DNA of 64,000 bases from Iodobacter fluviatilis (GTDB lineage: Bacteria > Pseudomonadota > Gammaproteobacteria > Burkholderiales > Chitinibacteraceae). The DNA lies in NCBI RefSeq assembly GCF_900451195.1, contig NZ_UGHR01000001.1, positions 2,728,001 through 2,792,000 of the forward strand. The letters are read 5' to 3'. The translations under genes were made by a program, and so were the position numbers. Numbering within the stretch: the stretch's first letter is position 1; each line of letters opens with the position of its first letter. This document shows, in pieces, positions 8,163-17,473 of the stretch. The notes beneath the pieces were generated by a model that searched no databases, was not told where the DNA came from, and saw only the letters and a program-made list of their open reading frames with translations.

Positions 8163-8999
8163 CTACAAAACTGGCCGCATTTGCGCCTTATTGATGTAGT
8201 GCTGCTTCATCTTGTGCTGTGCATAGGGGTAAAGCTTCATCACTTTAGCCACGTAGCTTTGTGTTTCAGGGTATGGCGGCACCCCTTTGTAGCGGTCTAC
8301 TGCTTTTTCTCCTGCGTTATAGCTGGCGGCCACCAGCACCACATTGCCCTGATAGCGATCAAGCAGCCAGCGTAAATAACGCACCCCGCCCCTGATATTC
8401 TGACTGGCATTAAATGCATCGCGCACATTAAAGCGTTCTGCTGTTCCCGGAATTAACTGCATCACCCCCTGCGCTGATTTAAGCGACAAAGCCTGCGGAT
8501 TAAGCTGAGATTCCACCCTAGCAATGCTCAAAGCAAACTGCGGATCAACATCGTGCCATAAAGCAATTTGCTGCACGATGCGGGCAATTTTCTGCTGGTT
8601 GGCATTCAGTGCAGGTAAAGTAGGCGCAGCCAGCTCGGGCAATTTTTCCGGTTTAACCTCAGACAATATGCAAGGTGGCAGCACGCTTGCGCCAAGCCTG
8701 ATTGTTTCCAACATCGCATGCGCACGCACATGCCCCTGCTCTGCAGCGCTGGAGAACAAAGTGGAGGCCATTTTCCTGTTTTCCGGTACGCCCTCGCCAA
8801 ACGCATACAACATACCCAAGCGATATTGCGCCTCAACAGACCCCTTTCTTGCCGCAGCACAATAAAGAACCGCAGCCCCCCAGGCATCCTGCGACTCCAG
8901 CTTTGCCGCGGCCAGTAAACTTTCCTGCAGCAAAGGTGCATCACCTACATCAGAGACAGGGGCAAGCACCAGTGCCGTGCTAAAAATCAAACTCAGCAT
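8163..8999 (-). CDS. Sel1-repeat lytic transglycosylase (SLT/MltE type)
   Basis: About 278 residues. GTG (9005), ATG (9002) and ATG (8999) are consecutive; the AGGGGG site fits the last two best. A signal peptide (MLSLIFSTALVLA) is followed by two Sel1-like repeats ('AAVLYCAAARKGSVEAQYRLGMLYAFGEGV', then 'AEQGHVRAHAMLE'). A C-terminal SLT domain has the catalytic glutamate in 'IARVESQLNP' (about residue 161), 'QGVMQLIPGTAERF', and 'VAASYNAGEKAVDRYKGVPPY'. It cleaves peptidoglycan glycan strands in the periplasm. The Sel1 part probably mediates protein contacts. It is convergent with recX. Confidence 0.9.
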   Translation of the reverse strand: MLSLIFSTALVLAPVSDVGDAPLLQESLLAAAKLESQDAWGAAVLYCAAARKGSVEAQYRLGMLYAFGEGVPENRKMASTLFSSAAEQGHVRAHAMLETIRLGASVLPPCILSEVKPEKLPELAAPTLPALNANQQKIARIVQQIALWHDVDPQFALSIARVESQLNPQALSLKSAQGVMQLIPGTAERFNVRDAFNASQNIRGGVRYLRWLLDRYQGNVVLVAASYNAGEKAVDRYKGVPPYPETQSYVAKVMKLYPYAQHKMKQHYINKAQMRPVL

Positions 9000-9110
9000 C
9001 ATCACCCCCTCAGTAATAAGCTGCTAACAGCTTATTACTGCAACAACAAACCGATGGTTCCAACAGACCAGAGGAGCATAAAACAGTGAGCCCCCTAACA
9101 GCCCACTTTC

Positions 9111-9989
9111 TTAAGTCATCGGCCTTGAACGCATAAAATCAAGCAAAATTCTGACCTTCGCTGGCAGATAGCGGGCACTCGGATAGACGGCATAGATGCC
9201 GCCTGCAGGCATCGTCCATTCGGGCAACAAATGCACCAAGCGCCCCGCCGCCAGATCTTCAGCCACCATAAAATCGGGCAAGACCGACAAGCCTGCACCG
9301 CTTCTAACCAGCGCCAGCACAGAAGACGGCGCGCTGGCCCGCATCACCGCCCTCATCCTGACTGTGCACGATTCATCTCCATGGTTAAACTTCCAAGTCA
9401 GCGGCGCTTGTAACCGAGTCATCGCCACCCAGGGTAGTGTGGCTAAATCCTGAGGATGCTTGAGCTCAGGATGCTGTGCCAAACAACCAGGCGACGCCAC
9501 CACGCATTCGGCAAACTGCGCCAGCTTAACCGCATGCAGGGCAGAATCCTGCAATCGACCCAAACGAAACGCCACATCAATCCGTTCGGCCAGCAGATCC
9601 AGCACCTCATCCGTGGCCAGTAATTCAATTTCCAGCTGAGGGTGCAACACAGCAAACTCAGCGAGAAGCGGAGCCAGCACCGCACCGGCATAATCCACCG
9701 GTACGGTAATACGCAGCAGGCCCGATGCCTTCACCTGCCCAAGCCGATCAAGCGCTTCATTGGCCGCTAGCAGCAGCGGGGCAATATCGGCATAAAGCTG
9801 CTCGCCAATTTCGGTAAGCAGTACTTTACGGGTACTGCGCGTCAGCAGCGCCACCCCAAGCTGAGATTCCAGCTTACTAATCTGCTGGCTCACCAAGGAT
9901 TTAGCCATCCCCAGCCTGTCGCCAGCCGCAGTAAACCCTCCCGACTCCACCACCGCCACAAAAGTGGCTAGGCGATTTAAATCCAACAT
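9111..9989 (-). CDS. LysR-family transcriptional regulator
   Basis: About 292 residues. The start at 9987-9989 (MLDLNRLATFVAVVE) gives the normal LysR N-terminus; a further-upstream in-frame ATG (10130) reads through the dispersed repeat and is rejected. The winged helix-turn-helix covers residues 1-60 (GGFTAAGDRLGMAKSLVSQQISKLE), and an effector-binding domain follows from about 90. It belongs to the AaeR/CrgA-like subgroup and is divergent from the DsbA-family/NAD(P)-reductase pair, a layout in which the regulator commonly controls the divergent genes. The inducer is unknown. Confidence 0.9.
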   Translation of the reverse strand: MLDLNRLATFVAVVESGGFTAAGDRLGMAKSLVSQQISKLESQLGVALLTRSTRKVLLTEIGEQLYADIAPLLLAANEALDRLGQVKASGLLRITVPVDYAGAVLAPLLAEFAVLHPQLEIELLATDEVLDLLAERIDVAFRLGRLQDSALHAVKLAQFAECVVASPGCLAQHPELKHPQDLATLPWVAMTRLQAPLTWKFNHGDESCTVRMRAVMRASAPSSVLALVRSGAGLSVLPDFMVAEDLAAGRLVHLLPEWTMPAGGIYAVYPSARYLPAKVRILLDFMRSRPMT

Positions 9990-10102
9990 AAGGCTGTTCT
10001 CGTTTATTGGTTTATGAAATGGGCAATAGCCCACGCATGCACTCACCAATTTGCTTTTACATCCGCAAGCAAAGCTAGAGCGTAATAACTCCACGCTCGG
10101 CA

Positions 10103-10338
10103 CAGGGCTTTTATCCTCCCCTGAAAACACGCCGAGCGAGGAACAAGCGGGGCGGGGTTGTCGTCAATTCGTGTTTGAGCGAAGCGAGTTGACACAACGC
10201 CGCTGTCCGCAGCGAGGGGCTTTCGTGGTTGTGAGTTTGTCGCTTGGCTTCGTTTCTTGGCGACGCAAGAAAGGAAGGTCCGGCGGGACGCCCGCACCTA
10301 AATCAATGTGCCGAAGGCACTAAAAAGATCTTTTTGAA
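10103..10338 (+). repeat. Dispersed repeat family A, copy A1
   Basis: GC-rich, about 235 bases, in the 478-base gap between the divergent LysR and DsbA-family genes (9990-10467). Family hallmarks: a 'gggctt' start, 'AACAAGCGGGGCGGGG', 'TTTCTTGGCGACGCAAGAAA' (a hairpin) and a closing hairpin GTGCCGAAGGCAC followed by TAAAAAGATCTTTTT. It ends 130 bases before the DsbA-family start. Other copies are at 13340 (diverged), 18368, 35574, 39379 and 60357, all on the same strand. No function is established. Confidence 0.8.
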
Positions 10339-10467
10339 TTTACTTCGCACACCGAAGCTTTCCATCCTACATTGTTCCATATTTATAAACATTCAATTCT
10401 TAATTGGCGTATTTATCTAATCAATCAACACAGGCAAGATAGCAGCATATTTTTCAGGACACACAAA

Positions 10468-11097
10468 ATGCTGCATCTTTTATTTGATCCCCTTTGTGGC
10501 TGGTGTTACGGCGCAGCGCCGGCACTTTCTGCATTAAAAGCAAACAGCCGGCTGCAATGGCAACTGCACCCAACGGGGCTGTTTTCCCATCCTCAAGCGA
10601 TGAATGCAGAGATGGCAAGCTACTTTTGGAGCAACGATCAGCGCATCGCCCAAATGACAGGTCAGGAATTCAGCCAGGCTTATAAAGAACAAATTTTAGC
10701 CGACCTAGATACGCCATTTGATTCAAGCGCCTCCACTCTGGCTTACTACCTGATCAGTCAGGCCGTACCCGATCAATCGGTGGATGTACTGCACCGTGTA
10801 CAACAACTGCGCTACGCCAAAGGCACGCAAGACACAGCCGCCTTTATTGAGCTGACAGTCGAGTTTGGCTTAGATGCCGAACAATTTGCCCAAGACTTTG
10901 CAGCAGGATGGCCCAAAGAATTACGCGCTATAACACAGAAGGCTCAGGCCCTAATGCAAGAAAACGGCTTACGCGGTGTACCCACACTCCTCTTGCAAAA
11001 AGGCGAGCAACTGTCTGTTGTTCCCAGCGCTTTGATGTACCAGGACCCGCAAGATTTAATCGATTTTGTAGCAAAGCAACACCCGCTTCACTCTTAA
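10468..11097 (+). CDS. DsbA-family thioredoxin-fold oxidoreductase
   Basis: About 209 residues from the ATG at 10468, which has a CAGGAC site upstream. A CxxC redox centre (C10-G-W-C13 in 'FDPLCGWCYG') lies at the very N-terminus and a cis-proline in 'GLRGVPTLLL' near the C-terminus. A helical insertion fills the middle. There is no signal peptide, so it is cytoplasmic, unlike classical DsbA; it belongs to the FrnE/2-hydroxychromene-isomerase-like branch. It forms a pair with the reductase gene 24 bases downstream, probably under the divergent LysR protein. The substrate is unknown. Confidence 0.87.
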   Translation: MLHLLFDPLCGWCYGAAPALSALKANSRLQWQLHPTGLFSHPQAMNAEMASYFWSNDQRIAQMTGQEFSQAYKEQILADLDTPFDSSASTLAYYLISQAVPDQSVDVLHRVQQLRYAKGTQDTAAFIELTVEFGLDAEQFAQDFAAGWPKELRAITQKAQALMQENGLRGVPTLLLQKGEQLSVVPSALMYQDPQDLIDFVAKQHPLHS

Positions 11098-11121
11098 CTT
11101 ATATTCAAACAAGGAAACACC

Positions 11122-11760
11122 ATGAAAATCGCAATCATCGGCGCAACAGGTTATGTCGGCTCTAAGCTCTTAAACGAAGCACTTGAGCGTGGCCATCAAG
11201 TCAGCGCCTTGGTACAAAACATCAGCAAACTACCTGCTCACGCAGCCCTCACAGCCGTTAAAACAGACGTCAACAACGAAGCAAGCTTAAGCGCACAATT
11301 AGCGGGCCATGATTTGGTGATCAGCGCATTCAGCGGCCATGCGGCAGGCGATGTTTATCAATATTTTGTAGATGGCTTTCAGCACATTCTGAACAGCGTA
11401 AAAGCATCTGCTGTACCCCGCTTTTTAGTTGTGGGCGGCGCGGGTAGCTTAGAGGTCGCCCCTGGCGTGCAAGTAGTAGACACCCCTAGTTTTCCTGCTG
11501 AATGGAAAGGCTCGGCACTGGGTGCCCGTACAGCGCTAGAATTACTGCGTAAAGAAAGCACACTGGATTGGACACTACTCAGCCCATCTGCTCATTTAGA
11601 GCCGGGCACACGTACCGGTCAATTCCGCTTAGGTGGCGATCAATTATTACTTGACGCTCAGGGTGAGAGCCGCATCTCGGTAGAAGACTTTGCCGTAGCC
11701 ATGCTCGATGAAGCAGAAAATGCCCAGCACAGCCGTCAACGCTTCACCGTAGGCTACTAA
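11122..11760 (+). CDS. NAD(P)-binding reductase, NmrA/YwnB-like short-chain family
   Basis: 212 residues with an N-terminal dinucleotide motif GATGYVGS (7-14). Also visible are 'VSALVQNISKLP', 'DLVISAFSGHAAGD', 'RFLVVGGAGSLEVAPG' and 'LDWTLLSPSAHLEPG', all typical of the atypical SDR group that includes BVR-B and YwnB. It probably reduces a small electrophile or quinone-like compound, or acts as a redox sensor. A GGAAAC site precedes the ATG. A strong terminator follows, so it closes the two-gene operon with the DsbA-family gene. Confidence 0.88.
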   Translation: MKIAIIGATGYVGSKLLNEALERGHQVSALVQNISKLPAHAALTAVKTDVNNEASLSAQLAGHDLVISAFSGHAAGDVYQYFVDGFQHILNSVKASAVPRFLVVGGAGSLEVAPGVQVVDTPSFPAEWKGSALGARTALELLRKESTLDWTLLSPSAHLEPGTRTGQFRLGGDQLLLDAQGESRISVEDFAVAMLDEAENAQHSRQRFTVGY

Positions 11761-11792
11761 GCTCACGCTTCAGCCTACCCAGCTGACCTAAG

Positions 11793-11836
11793 CAAGAGGC
11801 TGCTCACCCCAAATAAACAAGGTGAGCAGCCTCTTG
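11793..11836 (+). terminator. Terminator after the reductase gene
   Basis: Perfect 16-base arms CAAGAGGCTGCTCACC / GGTGAGCAGCCTCTTG with a 12-base loop, 32 bases after the stop. Only a short T-containing tail (GGTTTGCC) follows, but stem stability is high. Confidence 0.7.
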
Positions 11837-12001
11837 GGTTTGCCAGTTAATGCCATGCCATCCACGGCATGGCGTATAAAAATTCAAACAATCGTCATTA
11901 ACGATCATTAAGTCACTCAATCATAAAATGTCCCGCTATTTGTGCGCACTTAACTCAGCGTACAATCACGCACCCTTATCTTCTTTTAAAAAGCCTGAAG
12001 C

Positions 12002-13192
12002 ATGCGTTATTTCCCCCCTTGGCTGATTTTACTAGGTGCACTAACTGCGCTTGGGCCACTTTCTATAGATATGTATTTGCCAAGCTTTCCTGCTATTGCA
12101 CACAGTTTAGGCAGCAATACCGGCTCGGTTCAGCTCACCCTGGCCAGCTTTTTCACAGGCCTTGCTTTAGGGCAGGCCATTTACGGACCGTTTAGTGACC
12201 GCTTTGGCCGTAAGCCTCCCCTTTATTTCGGCCTGATTGTTTATATTTTGGCCAGCATAGGCTGCGCTATTGCAAGCGATGTAAACCAATTGATCGTATT
12301 GCGCTTCTTACAAGCCCTAGGTGGCTGCTCAGGCATGGTGATTGCCCGTGCCGTGGTGCGTGACCGCTGCAATGTGCAAGATTCTGCCAAAGCTTTTTCT
12401 ACCCTCATGCTTATTATGGGTCTTGCCCCAATTCTGGCCCCGCTTGCGGGTGGCTGGATGCTTGGCGTACTCGGCTGGCGCTCTATCTTCGCCTTTCAAG
12501 CCTTATTTGCTGCTGGCTGCTTACTGAGCCTGCATTTTAGCTTTAAAGAAAGCCACGATACCCAGCACAGCAGCGCACTGGAATTAGGCAAGGTATTAAA
12601 AGGCTATGGCACGCTTTTAATCGATAAAGAGTATATGCACCACACCATGACCGGCGCTTTTATTATGAGTGGCTTTTTTGGTTATATCGCCGGATCACCT
12701 TTTATTATTATCGAGCTATTTGGCGTGGCTCCAGAAAACTACGGCTGGGTGTTTGGATCTAATGCAGCTGGTTTTATTATCAGCGGCCAACTAAACGCAC
12801 GCTTGCTTAAAAACAACAATACTGAAGCCATTGTCAAGCATGCACTTTGGCTGCCCGCGCTCTCTGGCCTGGGATTATTACTCTTACAAATCACGGGCCT
12901 GCTGAATTTCCCACTCCTGTTAATTGGCTTATTTGTATTTATTGCCAGCACCGGCTTTATCACGCCCAATACCGGTGCAATGGCCATGAAAAACCATGGC
13001 AAACAAGCAGGACTTGCCTCTGCACTGATGGGCACGCTGCAATTTGGCTGCGCCACTTTAGCAGGGCTAATGATTGGCGTATGGCACGACGGCACCCCCC
13101 TTCCCCTGCTCACCCTTTTGGCGATTTGTGGTGGTGGAGCATGGCTGCTTAATCGTGTGGGGCACCCACGTTTACTTGTGGCAAATAGCTAA
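12002..13192 (+). CDS. Bcr/CflA-family multidrug efflux MFS transporter
   Basis: 396 residues, twelve predicted membrane helices. The N-terminus 'LGALTALGPLSIDMYLPSFPAI' and motif A 'GPFSDRFGRKPPLY' between helices 2 and 3 are diagnostic of the Bcr/CflA (DHA1) drug:proton antiporters, as is 'RFLQALGGCSGMVIARAVVRD'. It should export small drugs or metabolites across the inner membrane. It is transcribed alone; a GC hairpin at 13268-13285 lies downstream. Confidence 0.9.
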   Translation: MRYFPPWLILLGALTALGPLSIDMYLPSFPAIAHSLGSNTGSVQLTLASFFTGLALGQAIYGPFSDRFGRKPPLYFGLIVYILASIGCAIASDVNQLIVLRFLQALGGCSGMVIARAVVRDRCNVQDSAKAFSTLMLIMGLAPILAPLAGGWMLGVLGWRSIFAFQALFAAGCLLSLHFSFKESHDTQHSSALELGKVLKGYGTLLIDKEYMHHTMTGAFIMSGFFGYIAGSPFIIIELFGVAPENYGWVFGSNAAGFIISGQLNARLLKNNNTEAIVKHALWLPALSGLGLLLLQITGLLNFPLLLIGLFVFIASTGFITPNTGAMAMKNHGKQAGLASALMGTLQFGCATLAGLMIGVWHDGTPLPLLTLLAICGGGAWLLNRVGHPRLLVANS

Positions 13193-13756
13193 CATCAAGA
13201 AAATGGTGCCTAGGCCTTAAGAGCAATAACAAAGACAGCGCACTCACAGAGAAAGCCCGCCCCCTAGCCCCCTTTCACAAGGGGGAACTCAAACAAAAAC
13301 GGCTTAAATGACCGGTATTACTTTGCATGGGGCTCAGCCCCCCCCCTTGAGGCCACGACTCGAGAAACAAGGCGGGGTTTCTTTGAATCTGCTTAAGCGA
13401 GCGAAGCGAGTGAGTCCGGCTGCCGCAGGCCTGATTGCCCGCACTAAGGAGCCCTAGTGCGGGCAGGCGGTCTTTTTGCTTAGTACCCATACTGTTTCCT
13501 AGCACATTCATGCGCATTAAAAATGGGCCTACTCTAAATTTATAAAAGCGAATCGATGCATTAGATTTCAAAACTAAGCAGGCCAGCCGCCACCCTGCAA
13601 AAACAATGACAAAGTAATATAAGCACCGCCAGCACACCGTCAGCTCCCCCTACTAAGATGCAAGCTCACCCCCTTATTAACAGGGCGCTACCCTGATGAT
13701 GGGCTTTCATTTAGAATCAATACTTTCGTATTCACCGAATACCGACCCTACACACT
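13193..13756. other. Long intergenic region before alaS
   Basis: 564 bases. It holds a hairpin CCCCCTT-tcac-AAGGGGG (13268-13285) after the transporter gene, a diverged family A repeat ending in a second hairpin (entered separately), and then about 280 bases of leader before alaS in which I see no gene. The alaS promoter must lie here. Confidence 0.55.
13340..13478 (+). repeat. Diverged family A repeat (A6) with terminator-like end
   Basis: The left part shares 'CCTTGA...GAAACAAGGCGGGGTTTC' and 'GCGAGCGAAGCGAGT' with family A. The right part instead ends in a hairpin GCCCGCACTA (13437-13446) / TAGTGCGGGC (13455-13464) followed by AGGCGGTCTTTTT, a plausible intrinsic terminator. It looks like an old or recombined copy. 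Confidence 0.55.
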
Positions 13757-16384
13757 ATGAAATCAAACGAAATCCGCCAGAAATTCCTCGACTTCTTTGC
13801 CTCTAAAGGCCATCAAGTTGTTAACTCCAGCCCACTTGTGCCAGGTAATGATCCAACGATCATGTTTACCGTGGCCGGCATGGTGCAATTTAAAGATGTG
13901 TTTCTGGGCTTTGATAAGCGCAATTACACCCGTGCCACCACCAGCCAAAAATGCTTACGTGCAGGCGGCAAGCATAATGATTTGGAAAATGTGGGCTACA
14001 CCGCGCGTCACCACACCTTCTTTGAAATGCTCGGCAACTTTAGCTTTGGCGATTACTTCAAACGTGATGCGATTCATTACGCTTGGGAATTTCTGACCGG
14101 CCCAGAGTGGCTGGCTATTCCTAAGGAAAAACTGTTAGTTACGGTTTACGCCTCGGATGACGAAGCGTTTGAAATCTGGAATAAAGATATGGGCGTGTCT
14201 GCGGATAAAATCATCCGCATTGGCGATAATAAAGGCGGTACCTATGCCTCAGATAATTTCTGGGCGATGGGCGACACCGGCCCTTGTGGCCCTTGTACGG
14301 AAATTTTCTACGACCACGGCGATCATATCTGGGGTGGCCCTCCGGGTAGCCCGGAAGAAGACGGCGATCGCTTTGTAGAAATCTGGAACAACGTCTTTAT
14401 GCAATTCAACCGCGATGCAGACGGCGTCATGCACCCGCTGCCTAAGCCATCGGTTGATACCGGCATGGGGCTGGAGCGCCTGTCTGCCGTGCTGCAAAAA
14501 GTACATACCAACTACGAAACAGATTCCTTTGTGGCCCTTTTGCAAGCTGCAGCGGCCGCAACGGGCGTGCCTTACAATCAGACCACCCCGTCGCTTAAGG
14601 TCATTGCTGACCATATCCGCGCGTGTTCCTTCCTGATTGCTGATGGCGTATTGCCAAGCAATGAAGGCCGTGGCTATGTATTGCGCCGCATCATTCGCCG
14701 CGCCGTGCGTCATGGCTATAAGCTGGGCCAAAAGAAATCCTTCTTCTTTACGCTGGTTGCCGCACTCGTAGCCGAAATGGGCCACGCCTACCCAGAGCTG
14801 GTACAAAAACAAACGCTGATCGAAGAAACACTAAAATACGAAGAAGAGCTATTTGCCAAAACGCTGGAAAACGGCATGGCCCTGCTCGATACTGCCCTAG
14901 CAGGTGGCAAAACGGTATTGGATGGCGCAACCGCCTTCAAACTCTCAGACACCTACGGCTTCCCGATCGACTTAACTGCCGACGTTTGCCGCGAGCGCAA
15001 TGTCAGCGTGGATATGGAAGGCTTTGAAGTGGCGCTGAACACCCAACGCGCGCAATCCAAAGCAGCCGGTCAATTTAAAGCCGTAACCGGCCTTGTATAC
15101 GACGGTGAGGCCAGCTGTTTCCACGGCTACACCAAAAGCACCCAAGCCGCCAAAGTATTGGCGCTCTTCCGTGGCAGCGAGCCGGTTGAAGCACTGAACG
15201 CAGGCGAAACAGGCGTGGTTGTGCTGGATCACACCCCGTTTTACGCCGAATCAGGCGGCCAAGCGGGTGACGTAGGCAGCATTCGTGCTGCTGGCGATAT
15301 TCTGTTTGACGTGACTGACACGCAAAAAGTGAAATCCGATGTATTTGGTCATCAAGGCACGGTAAATAGCGGCAGCCTAAAAGTAGGCGACGCCGTCACC
15401 GCCAGCATTGATTTGGCCAAACGCCAAGCCAGCCAGCGCAACCACAGCGCCACTCACCTTTTGCACGCCGCACTTCGCACCGTACTTGGCACGCATGTAG
15501 AACAAAAAGGCTCGCTGGTCACCTTTGAGCGCACACGCTTTGACTTTAGCCAGCCAAAACCGGTCACCCCAGCTGAAATCGCCCAGATTGAAGCGCTGGT
15601 GAACGAAGAAATCATGCGTAACGACGCCGTTTCTGCAGCAGAAATGAGCTTTGACGATGCGATTGCCGCTGGCGCGATGGCACTGTTTGGCGAAAAATAC
15701 GGCGACGATGTACGCGTATTGCAAATGGGTGAATTCTCTACCGAGCTATGCGGTGGCACGCACGTTGGTCGCACGGGTGATATCGGCTTATTTAAGATTG
15801 TGGCCGAAGCAGGCATTGCCGCAGGGATTCGCCGCATTGAAGCCATCACGGGTGAAGCCGCTTTAGCTCTAGTGCAAGCACAGGACAGCGAAATCAAAGC
15901 GCTGGCTGCAATGACGCAATCTAAGCCGGGCGAGCTAATCGCTAAGCTAGAAAAACTGCAAGCCGAGCTGAAGCTGGCCCAGAAAGAAGTGCAAAGCCTA
16001 AAAGGCCAAATGGCCTTTGCCCAGCTCGACAGCCTGATTGGTGGTGGTCTGCGCAGCATTAACGGCATCAAATGCCTGGCTGCCGTGGTGGAAGGTGCAG
16101 AAGGCGCTGTCTTGCGTGAAATGAGCGACAAGCTCATGGACCGCCTGCAAAGCGGCATCGCCCTCCTTGCCAATATATCAGAAGGCAAAGTCAGCCTGAT
16201 CGCCCGAGTCAGCAAAGACTTAACTGGCAAAGTAAAAGCGGGCGAGTTAGTCAACTTTGTGGCCCAACAAGTGGGCGGCAAAGGCGGCGGCAAGCCGGAT
16301 ATGGCGCAAGCGGGCGGCAGCGAACCAGAAAACCTGCCAAGCGCACTGGAAAGCGTTCCAGCTTGGCTGGAAGGCAAGCTCTAA
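13757..16384 (+). CDS. alaS: Alanine--tRNA ligase
   Basis: 875 residues, full length. The class II catalytic core is at the N-terminus ('[33 protein letters not shown]', '[25 protein letters not shown]', 'GMGLERL'). The editing domain has the zinc ligands '[11 protein letters not shown]' and 'CGGTH'. The C-Ala domain (a glycine-rich '[15 protein letters not shown]') ends the protein. It charges tRNA-Ala and hydrolyses Ser/Gly-tRNA-Ala. It is followed by a strong terminator. A long open frame on the opposite strand at 15454-16377 is only a shadow. Confidence 0.98.
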   Translation: MKSNEIRQKFLDFFASKGHQVVNSSPLVPGNDPTIMFTVAGMVQFKDVFLGFDKRNYTRATTSQKCLRAGGKHNDLENVGYTARHHTFFEMLGNFSFGDYFKRDAIHYAWEFLTGPEWLAIPKEKLLVTVYASDDEAFEIWNKDMGVSADKIIRIGDNKGGTYASDNFWAMGDTGPCGPCTEIFYDHGDHIWGGPPGSPEEDGDRFVEIWNNVFMQFNRDADGVMHPLPKPSVDTGMGLERLSAVLQKVHTNYETDSFVALLQAAAAATGVPYNQTTPSLKVIADHIRACSFLIADGVLPSNEGRGYVLRRIIRRAVRHGYKLGQKKSFFFTLVAALVAEMGHAYPELVQKQTLIEETLKYEEELFAKTLENGMALLDTALAGGKTVLDGATAFKLSDTYGFPIDLTADVCRERNVSVDMEGFEVALNTQRAQSKAAGQFKAVTGLVYDGEASCFHGYTKSTQAAKVLALFRGSEPVEALNAGETGVVVLDHTPFYAESGGQAGDVGSIRAAGDILFDVTDTQKVKSDVFGHQGTVNSGSLKVGDAVTASIDLAKRQASQRNHSATHLLHAALRTVLGTHVEQKGSLVTFERTRFDFSQPKPVTPAEIAQIEALVNEEIMRNDAVSAAEMSFDDAIAAGAMALFGEKYGDDVRVLQMGEFSTELCGGTHVGRTGDIGLFKIVAEAGIAAGIRRIEAITGEAALALVQAQDSEIKALAAMTQSKPGELIAKLEKLQAELKLAQKEVQSLKGQMAFAQLDSLIGGGLRSINGIKCLAAVVEGAEGAVLREMSDKLMDRLQSGIALLANISEGKVSLIARVSKDLTGKVKAGELVNFVAQQVGGKGGGKPDMAQAGGSEPENLPSALESVPAWLEGKL

Positions 16385-16401
16385 GCGAGCTATTAGCTTT
16401 A

Positions 16402-16440
16402 AAAAAAGGGTCGCTCTTCATCTTCGAGCGGCCCTTTTTT
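16402..16440 (+). terminator. Intrinsic terminator of alaS
   Basis: AAAAAAGGGTCGCTC, a 9-base loop, GAGCGGCCCTTTTTT: one mismatch in the stem, A run before and T run after, so it can act in both directions. It lies 17 bases after the alaS stop. Confidence 0.88.
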
Positions 16441-16586
16441 ATCCATTCTGAGAACGAATGATCGTTTAACCCTATCGCCGTGTGGATAAATGCCGCTTCA
16501 GTTGTAAAAACAACCTTTTCATACAGCAACAACATCGCTTATCCCTTTAGTATGCGTCAGTAATATTCACCTCAAATGCAACTGAC

Positions 16587-16616
16587 TTGCACAGAAGCGC
16601 AATAAATTGCTATTGT
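16587..16616 (+). promoter_or_regulatory. Candidate promoter and operator of metal-import operon
   Basis: TTGCAC (16587-16592), an 18-base spacer, and TATTGT (16611-16616) make a weak sigma-70 promoter. An inverted repeat CAATA-AATTGC-TATTG (16600-16615) covers the -10. A metal-sensing repressor such as Zur could bind there, but the match to a known Zur box is not good enough to claim it. Confidence 0.35.
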
Positions 16617-16655
16617 AAAAAAGGAAAAATAAAAACAAGTAAAAAGGATACGTTT

Positions 16656-16757
16656 GTGAAAGGTTTATTTGAAATGGCAGCATGGCAGCGAGTACTGTGC
16701 GTGCTGCCTTTATTATTGCTGCTTTGGGTGTTGACAGACTGGGCTTTGCAAGCATGA
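16656..16757 (+). CDS. 33-residue single-helix membrane peptide, first gene of metal ABC operon
   Basis: GTG start at 16656 with an AAAAAGGAT ribosome site a few bases upstream; stop TGA at 16755-16757. The product starts MKGLFEMAAWQRVL, continues with a very hydrophobic stretch (VLPLLLLLWVL) and ends TDWALQA: one membrane helix with a short N-terminal amphipathic part. The stop overlaps the ABC ATPase start (ATGA), and the ATPase gene has no ribosome site of its own, so translation of this peptide probably drives it. I do not recognise a named family. It may be a transporter accessory subunit or purely a leader for coupling. Confidence 0.65.
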   Translation: MKGLFEMAAWQRVLCVLPLLLLLWVLTDWALQA

Positions 16758-17473
16758 TGGAAGTCCACCACCTTACGCTGTGTTATCGCGACCGGGCTGC
16801 GGTACATTCCCTCTCTGGCCGCTTTGAAACCGGCAGTCACACCGCCATCGTTGGCCCGAACGGCGCAGGCAAATCGACCTTGCTTTCTGCCCTTGCAGGC
16901 ATCAAAACGCCGGATGAAGGCCATATCCATGCCCACGGCAAGGTGGCGTTTCTGGCGCAGCTTTCAACACTGGATAAACAATTCCCCCTTACCGTCAGAG
17001 AGCTAGCCCTAGCCGGTGCATGGTCGAGGTGTGGCCCATGGCACGGCTTATCCAAACAAGACCGTGAGCAAGCAGACAGCGCCTTAGAGCAGGTTGGTTT
17101 GAGTGACTTTGCCAATGCCCCCATTAGCAATTTATCCGGCGGTCAGCTGCAACGCGCCCGTTTTGCCCGGCTGATTGTAGAAGACGCCGATGTGCTGCTG
17201 CTGGACGAGCCCTTTGCCAATGTTGACAGCAATACCATAGACAAGCTTTTGGAAGTGCAGCATCAGTGGCATCGCATGGGAAAAACACAGATCACCGTTT
17301 TGCACGATATTTCGCAAGTACGGGCGCATTACCCGCAAACCCTGCTGCTGGCCCAATCGGCCATTGCATGGGGCAACACGCCTGAGGTGCTGACTGAACC
17401 GCTGCTGGCCGAAGCCAATCGCCGCGCTCAGCACTGGCGCAATGATGCGGCCTGGTGCGAGGTATGCGAATAA
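16754..17473 (+). CDS. Zinc/manganese-type ABC transporter ATP-binding protein
   Basis: About 239 residues. The start at 16754 (or 16757) overlaps the small membrane peptide gene; an earlier in-frame ATG at 16682 lies inside that peptide gene. Walker A is GPNGAGKST, the signature is LSGGQLQRA, Walker B is VLLLDEPFANVD, and an H-loop histidine lies in 'VLHDIS'. It is of the ZnuC/MntB (cluster 9) class. It powers import with the permease encoded directly downstream (stop and start overlap as TAATG). Likely substrate Zn2+ or Mn2+. Confidence 0.9.
   Translation: MMEVHHLTLCYRDRAAVHSLSGRFETGSHTAIVGPNGAGKSTLLSALAGIKTPDEGHIHAHGKVAFLAQLSTLDKQFPLTVRELALAGAWSRCGPWHGLSKQDREQADSALEQVGLSDFANAPISNLSGGQLQRARFARLIVEDADVLLLDEPFANVDSNTIDKLLEVQHQWHRMGKTQITVLHDISQVRAHYPQTLLLAQSAIAWGNTPEVLTEPLLAEANRRAQHWRNDAAWCEVCE

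Noticed and set aside
10043..10323. Open frames on both strands between the LysR and DsbA-family genes
   Set aside because: Produced by repeat A1 and by upstream extension of the LysR frame; real LysR start is at 9989.
15454..16377. Open frame of 307 codons opposite alaS
   Set aside because: Antisense shadow of a highly conserved gene; serine/alanine-rich composition follows from alaS codon use.
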